DNA from: Verrucomicrobiota bacterium
GTDB lineage: Bacteria; Verrucomicrobiota; Verrucomicrobiia; Verrucomicrobiales; Akkermansiaceae
Reading direction: 5' to 3'
DNA: 10,428 bases
Assembly (NCBI GenBank): GCA_026397695.1
Contig: JAPLUJ010000607.1
Span: 1-10,428 of the forward strand
A program made the position numbers and the translations under genes. Below the pieces are notes generated by a model. That model ran no database searches. It was given only the letters and a program-made list of their open reading frames with translations, and was not told where the DNA came from. Each line of letters begins with the position of its first letter. The first letter of the stretch is position 1. Positions 7,152-10,428 of this stretch are shown one piece after another.

Positions 7152-7415
7152 TCAAATGAGTCCGGCCTTCTTGAGCGTCACGAAAGCGCCGTTTTTGTTG
7201 ATTGTTTTGAGAGCACGGCAACTCAGCTTGATGCGCATGTACTTGCCGAGCTCCGGCACCCAAATGCGCTTGACCTGCAAATTCGGGGAAACGGTGCGCA
7301 GCACCCGCTTGGTGACGTGGCGACCAATGCCACCCTTTTTCTTGGCCAATCCCGACCGGTGGATTCTTCCGCCAGAACGGACGTGGGTTCCTCGAATGCT
7401 GCAAATACGTGCCAT
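7152..7415 (-). CDS. rpmB: 50S ribosomal protein L28
   Basis: An 87-residue basic protein of the large ribosomal subunit. It reads MARICSIRG...GLAKKKGGIGRHVTKRV...SPNLQVKRIW...MRIKLSCRALKTINKNG, matching L28 from the Cys/Gly N-terminus to the C-terminal RALKTIxKxG segment. The KKKGGIG insert before the conserved T-K-R resembles the L28 of Chlamydia and relatives, a hint of PVC ancestry. The start is the ATG at 7415. An in-frame ATG 14 codons upstream would add residues with no family match. No Shine-Dalgarno is visible. It has its own probable promoter just upstream and a strong terminator downstream, so it can be a single-gene unit even though the hydrolase and transporter upstream share its strand. 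Confidence 0.93.
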   Translation of the reverse strand: MARICSIRGTHVRSGGRIHRSGLAKKKGGIGRHVTKRVLRTVSPNLQVKRIWVPELGKYMRIKLSCRALKTINKNGAFVTLKKAGLI

Positions 7416-7446
7416 GACTTGAAATTTGTGGAGTTGCGGGGCGCGA

Positions 7447-7474
7447 AGAATGGCCATGAATTCCCACCCGTCAA
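7447..7474 (-). promoter_or_regulatory. Candidate sigma70-type promoter of rpmB
   Basis: On the minus strand TTGACG (7474-7469) is a good -35 box. At 16-nt spacing is CATTCT (7452-7447), a weak -10 that keeps only the A at position 2 and the T's at positions 3 and 6. Initiation near 7440 would leave a leader of about 25 nt before the rpmB ATG. The location between the hydrolase stop and rpmB makes sense; the -10 match is poor. Confidence 0.35.
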
Positions 7475-7497
7475 GCCGAATTCCGCCCCCTCCGCGA

Positions 7498-8482
7498 TTA
7501 ATTTGTCAGGCGATTCTTGCGCAACTTGTCCACCCAGCGCTCGACATCCTTGAAAATCGCCTCTTTTTTCTCGTCATACATCAGGAGGTGATAGGCGTTG
7601 GGGTAATTCCGGTAAGTGACGGAAGTGCCCGCCGGAATGCGTGCGACAAACCCCCGCACATCCGAATCACTGTTGAAAACATCCTTCCCGCCGTGCAGGA
7701 CCAGTACCGGGGATCGCAAGATGCTCGCGCAATCGTTCATGCGGTCAATGAGCAGGGCCAAGGCGCCAACAAACCGCAGGGTGTACTGCTCGACATGGTA
7801 CGAGTTCTTTTTCACCTGTTCGGCATGATGCGACTTCTGGGTCATCTGGAAGTCCTGCCCGCCTGCCAGCGTGTCCAGAGAAACGCGGGCCATGGGCATG
7901 GTCGAGGCCGCGATCTGGTTGTTCTGCCGGTTCTGCGTGCCGGTGCGCAGAACCGCCGTATCAAATCGTCCGCCGGCTTTTCGTGCACCGCTGTTGTTGG
8001 TCGTGGTTTTGAGCGTGCTGTTGCTGGCCAGTTCGTGGGTGGGCTGGAGCGTCATGTTCAAGGAGAAACTTTTACGAAACATCGAGCTGGGTAAAGGCGA
8101 ACAAATCGCGATACCAATCCTTCGGATCCCCGATGTCACCCCGGCGCTCACGGAGCGGATCGCTGCCCTGGCCGCGTACTTCATACGCATAGAGCCCAGT
8201 TTTCGGTTGATGTTCCAAGAGATGCTTGCCCAGATTGGCGTAATCGATGGCCGCGCCGCAAAACCCGTGAATGCCGATCAGCACCACATCCGGCTCGGTG
8301 GTTGCCGAAATCCACTGGCGGTAGCCAAAGGTGTCTCTCTTCTCACCACTCTTGGCACCACTCTTCTGACCGGGTGTTTTCGTGAAAGACACGGTCGTGT
8401 AGCGGGGTGCGCATGACCCCATCAACGCGGCGGTCACGCAAACCCCAAGCGTCAGAACGCTGATTGCCAAACCTCGTTTCAC
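7498..8482 (-). pseudogene. Broken alpha/beta hydrolase lipoprotein (lysophospholipase-like)
   Basis: The gene starts at GTG 8482 with a lipoprotein-like signal (VKRGLAISVLTL...LMGSC). The N-terminal half has the oxyanion motif HGFCGAAIDY and YEVRGQGSDPL, typical of monoacylglycerol-lipase-like hydrolases (Hydrolase_4). That frame stops with TAA at 8072-8074 soon after LFAFTQL. Another frame, open from 8190 to the TAA at 7498, carries the C-terminal half: ARVSLDTLAGGQDFQMTQ, the Asp region LHGGKDVF and the His region NAYHLLMYD. The part between, about 8083-7894, should hold the GxSxG nucleophile elbow, but I find no such motif in any of the three frames, and it is roughly 20-30 nt shorter than expected. 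One reading-frame shift therefore cannot restore an active enzyme. The stretch KPADDLI in the third frame hints at several small indels. It lies 184 nt after the POT transporter and 82 nt before rpmB. Confidence 0.75.
7928..7955. repeat. 10-bp inverted repeat inside the hydrolase break
   Basis: CGGTTCTGCG at 7928-7937 and CGCAGAACCG at 7946-7955 are perfect inverted copies separated by 8 nt. A third partial copy, GTTCTGC, lies in direct orientation at 7921-7927. The cluster sits at the downstream edge of the damaged part of the hydrolase gene. Such repeats promote template switching or deletion during replication, and a cruciform can also disturb assembly. Confidence 0.7.
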
Positions 8483-8497
8483 GGCTATGACTATCGC

Positions 8498-8514
8498 CAA
8501 TTTCCCGGAAATTG
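8498..8514. promoter_or_regulatory. 17-nt palindrome just upstream of the hydrolase start
   Basis: CAATTTCCCGGAAATTG is a perfect 8-bp inverted repeat around one central C. It ends 15 nt before the GTG start codon of the hydrolase on the minus strand, where a bound dimeric regulator could block transcription or initiation. As RNA it could only form with an impossible 1-nt loop, so a DNA operator is the better reading. No cognate regulator is in the window. Confidence 0.4.
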
Positions 8515-8666
8515 CAATCCCGGATCCATCCCGCCCGAAAATCCCGTGCGGCGCGGGTTGCGCACCCTCGTCCCCTACGCCATCCCCGACCCGCAGTCCC
8601 GCAGACCTCGCACGCTGCAGATCGGAATGCCAGGCCATGGACTTCCGGCATGCCCCGACCTCCGCT

Positions 8667-10085
8667 TCATCGCCCATGGGCCGCCTCGGCATCGCGGTAG
8701 CGGTAACATGCCGCGACTGCGCTGAACAAGATGGCGACGATGAACGACAGCCCCGCATACATCATGAACCTCCCCGAGGTCACGGCTGCTTCCCCTCCAC
8801 TGCCGGAAAATGTTTTCGTGATGAATGCCACCAACAGATTGCCCGCTGTCACGGTCAACAGCCAGAAGCTCATGATCAGGCTCTTCATTTCCGGAGCGGC
8901 TTCCCGGAACGCAAACTCCAGACCTGTGGTGGAGACCAGAACCTCCGCCGTCGTCAGCACGATGTAGGGGAGCATCTGCCAGGCGACGGAAAGCTGTGTG
9001 CCCGCTTCCAACCGTTGCTGCAACCCCGCAACGATCACGTAGGAAAAGGCGGCGAGAAACATGCCGTAGCTCATGCGCCTCAGGGGTGACGCAAATCTGC
9101 CGAGTCGTGGATAAAGCAGCAGTGTTAGCACCGGCACGAGAAGCATGACGAGCAGGGGATTCGCCGATTGCATCTGCTCCGCGCCGATGTGCAAACCGAG
9201 CAAATCAAATGCCAGCATCTTCTCGCCCTGTAACACCCAGGTCGAACTCGTCTGATCGAACAACGACCAGAACGGCGACACCAGCGCGAACACACCCACA
9301 ATAGGCAGCACGGACTGCGCCGCAGCCACTTCACGTTCGCTGAAACGCTGGTGCGCCGCGCTCCAAAAATCCTGGCCTGCATCCTTCGTGCTCGTCAGCG
9401 CATGCCAGAATACCTTGATGAAACCGGCGGTCTTCGTTTCACGGTTCGGTGGCACCCGGACGTAATGCTTCGTGCCCAGCCAGAAAATCAGCGTGGCAAT
9501 CGCCATCAGGATGCCGGGCACGCCAAATGCCCAACTGTAGCCGTGATGGTTTTTCACCCAGGGCACAACGAGGAACGAGAAGAACGAGCCGAGGTTGATG
9601 CTCCAGTAAAATGCACCGTAGGCCTTTTGGAGCAGATGCGATTGTGCGGGTTTGAATTGGTCTCCCATGAACGCCGACACGCAGGGCTTGATGCCGCCCG
9701 AGCCAAATGCAATGAGCGCCAGTCCGCAAAAGAGGCACCACATCTTGCCGTCCACACCGCCCGCAAAATCACTGCATGCCAAAACACCGTGACCGGCGCA
9801 GTAGAACAACGACACCCACAGGATGGTGTTATAACGCCCGATGAACTTATCCGATAGCCATGCACCGAACAGCGGCATGAAGTAGTTGGCGGACACGAAC
9901 ATGTGAATGATTTCCGTCGATCGGTCCGCCGTCTGACCCAATCCGCCCTGCAACACCGTGCCTGTGATATATCCCGCTAGAATGCTGCGCATCCCGTAGT
10001 AGCTGAACCGCTCGCACGCTTCGTTGCCGACGATGAATTTCACCTGCGACGGAAAACGGTTTGAGCCTGACTGCGCTGCGTTCAT
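8667..10085 (-). CDS. POT/PTR2 family proton-dependent di-/tripeptide transporter
   Basis: A 472-residue inner-membrane MFS protein that couples proton entry to uptake of small peptides. The POT hallmark ExxERFxYYG is at residues 22-31 (Glu22, Glu25, Arg26 for proton coupling). GAWLSDKFIGR (74-84) is the MFS loop 2-3 motif. GSGGIKPCVSAFMGDQF (128-144, with Lys133) and FYWSINLGS (159-167) are the two PTR2 signatures. LFDQTSSTWVLQ matches the conserved segment in the second half of the protein. Many hydrophobic segments, about 12-14, run to a short basic tail. Length fits bacterial members. The ATG at 10085 is the only start that keeps the N-terminal motif in place; no Shine-Dalgarno is visible. 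The next gene on the strand, the hydrolase, follows after 184 nt. No essential residue seems lost. Confidence 0.93.
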   Translation of the reverse strand: MNAAQSGSNRFPSQVKFIVGNEACERFSYYGMRSILAGYITGTVLQGGLGQTADRSTEIIHMFVSANYFMPLFGAWLSDKFIGRYNTILWVSLFYCAGHGVLACSDFAGGVDGKMWCLFCGLALIAFGSGGIKPCVSAFMGDQFKPAQSHLLQKAYGAFYWSINLGSFFSFLVVPWVKNHHGYSWAFGVPGILMAIATLIFWLGTKHYVRVPPNRETKTAGFIKVFWHALTSTKDAGQDFWSAAHQRFSEREVAAAQSVLPIVGVFALVSPFWSLFDQTSSTWVLQGEKMLAFDLLGLHIGAEQMQSANPLLVMLLVPVLTLLLYPRLGRFASPLRRMSYGMFLAAFSYVIVAGLQQRLEAGTQLSVAWQMLPYIVLTTAEVLVSTTGLEFAFREAAPEMKSLIMSFWLLTVTAGNLLVAFITKTFSGSGGEAAVTSGRFMMYAGLSFIVAILFSAVAACYRYRDAEAAHGR

Positions 10086-10310
10086 GATTGTGGCTGGCGT
10101 GTGGCTAACGGGTAACCACCGTGATTGCCAGATATTTGTTTGCGGGTTGCCCGTGCCTGGGAATGTCCATGCGCGTACCGTGGGATTTCAAGGCGGTGTT
10201 TCGGTGTCACGGATTTCCCGGAGCAACCCGTAGCATCGGGCTTGGTATTTCATTGGAATTTCATCGCCTTTTTCGGGACATGCATTAATGTCGTCACAGC
10301 CTTCACGATT
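10086..10310. other. Divergent spacer between the transporter and the next gene
   Basis: This 225-nt region must hold promoters for both flanking genes. It contains an imperfect dyad at 10101-10119 (GTGGCTA and TAACCAC around ACGGG), 16 nt before the transporter start, and GACAT/ATGTC (6-nt spacer, containing the palindrome CATTAATG) about 20-35 nt before the plus-strand gene. AT-rich sequence at about 10240-10270 is the best place for a plus-strand promoter. I could not assign a -35/-10 pair and see no coding sequence. Confidence 0.45.
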
Positions 10311-10428
10311 ATGAAACCATACTCATGCGCCATCACGGCGTTTCTGGCCATCGCCATGACCGCCGCCGCCGCCCCGCGGCTGGTTGTTTCCACCCCCGCG
10401 CTGGTGCCCGAATCGAAAATCGATCTGG
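10311..10428 (+). CDS. Secreted protein of unknown function, N-terminal fragment
   Basis: The ATG at 10311 opens a frame that is still open at the window end, giving 39 residues. Residues 1-21 are a signal peptide: MKPYSCAIT, a hydrophobic stretch, then AAAA before PRLVV. The mature start, LVVSTPALVPESKIDL, has the Ser/Thr/Pro-rich, beta-strand-like look of an Ig-like or alpha-2-macroglobulin-type N-terminus in secreted proteins of this group, but this is a faint resemblance. It is divergent from the POT transporter. No clear Shine-Dalgarno precedes the start; the signal peptide is the main support for it. Confidence 0.65.
   Translation, partial: MKPYSCAITAFLAIAMTAAAAPRLVVSTPALVPESKIDL

Noticed and set aside
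8072..8190. Programmed ribosomal frameshift joining the two hydrolase frames
   Set aside because: No clear slippery site with a downstream structure, and joining the frames still gives no GxSxG nucleophile motif.
8343..8651. Small minus-strand ORF of 102 codons between the transporter and the hydrolase
   Set aside because: It runs out of frame into the well-supported hydrolase N-terminus and has an Arg/Gly/Cys-rich, non-protein-like composition.
9351..9857. Plus-strand ORF of 168 codons inside the POT transporter
   Set aside because: Antisense to the PTR2 signature region, with Arg/His-rich composition and no domain.

Overview
The window looks like a piece of a G+C-rich Gram-negative bacterial chromosome, most likely from the PVC group and probably Verrucomicrobiota. 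The reasons are: secreted glycosidase genes, an outer-membrane beta-barrel protein ending in Phe, a ribosomal protein L28 carrying the KKKGGIG-type insert I associate with PVC bacteria, and several genes without a Shine-Dalgarno sequence. This taxonomic call is inference; no 16S or marker set is present.

Layout. Positions 1-2878 (minus strand) hold two carbohydrate genes: a GH127 beta-L-arabinofuranosidase (956-2878) and, downstream of it, the 5' part of a secreted GH38-type glycosidase (1-572, running off the edge). The spacer between them carries a striking 83-nt element (607-689) that folds without a leftover base into a three-armed, four-way-junction structure. Positions 2879-3378 form a divergent spacer with a possible decayed glycosidase tail and a 15-nt palindrome. 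Positions 3379-7064 (plus strand) hold a TrpB2-type tryptophan synthase beta gene broken by an in-frame TGA, an outer-membrane protein of the phenol-degradation meta-pathway family, and an ATP-grasp-like protein of unknown substrate. A minus-strand intrinsic terminator (7075-7108) separates this block from the convergent minus-strand genes: rpmB (L28), a broken lipoprotein alpha/beta hydrolase (7498-8482) and a POT/PTR2 peptide transporter (8667-10085). A secreted protein starts at 10311 on the plus strand and leaves the window.

How the genes may fit together. The two glycosidases suggest scavenging of plant-type polysaccharides. The POT transporter would import di- and tripeptides, but its link to the neighbouring hydrolase is only positional. 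TrpB2 (indole + L-serine to L-tryptophan), the barrel protein and the ATP-grasp protein share a strand and short gaps, so they may be co-transcribed.

Most unusual points. (1) The self-contained branched dyad element at 607-689. (2) The TrpB2 gene, where a TGA stands exactly where about six highly conserved residues should be. (3) The hydrolase, which keeps its Asp and His regions but has lost the Ser nucleophile motif in all frames. (4) A 51-nt leader with no G before the barrel protein. Points 2 and 3 plus the possible remnant at 3070-3215 put three damaged coding regions close together, so local gene decay and assembly error both need consideration. I did not find a complete, clearly new multi-gene system.
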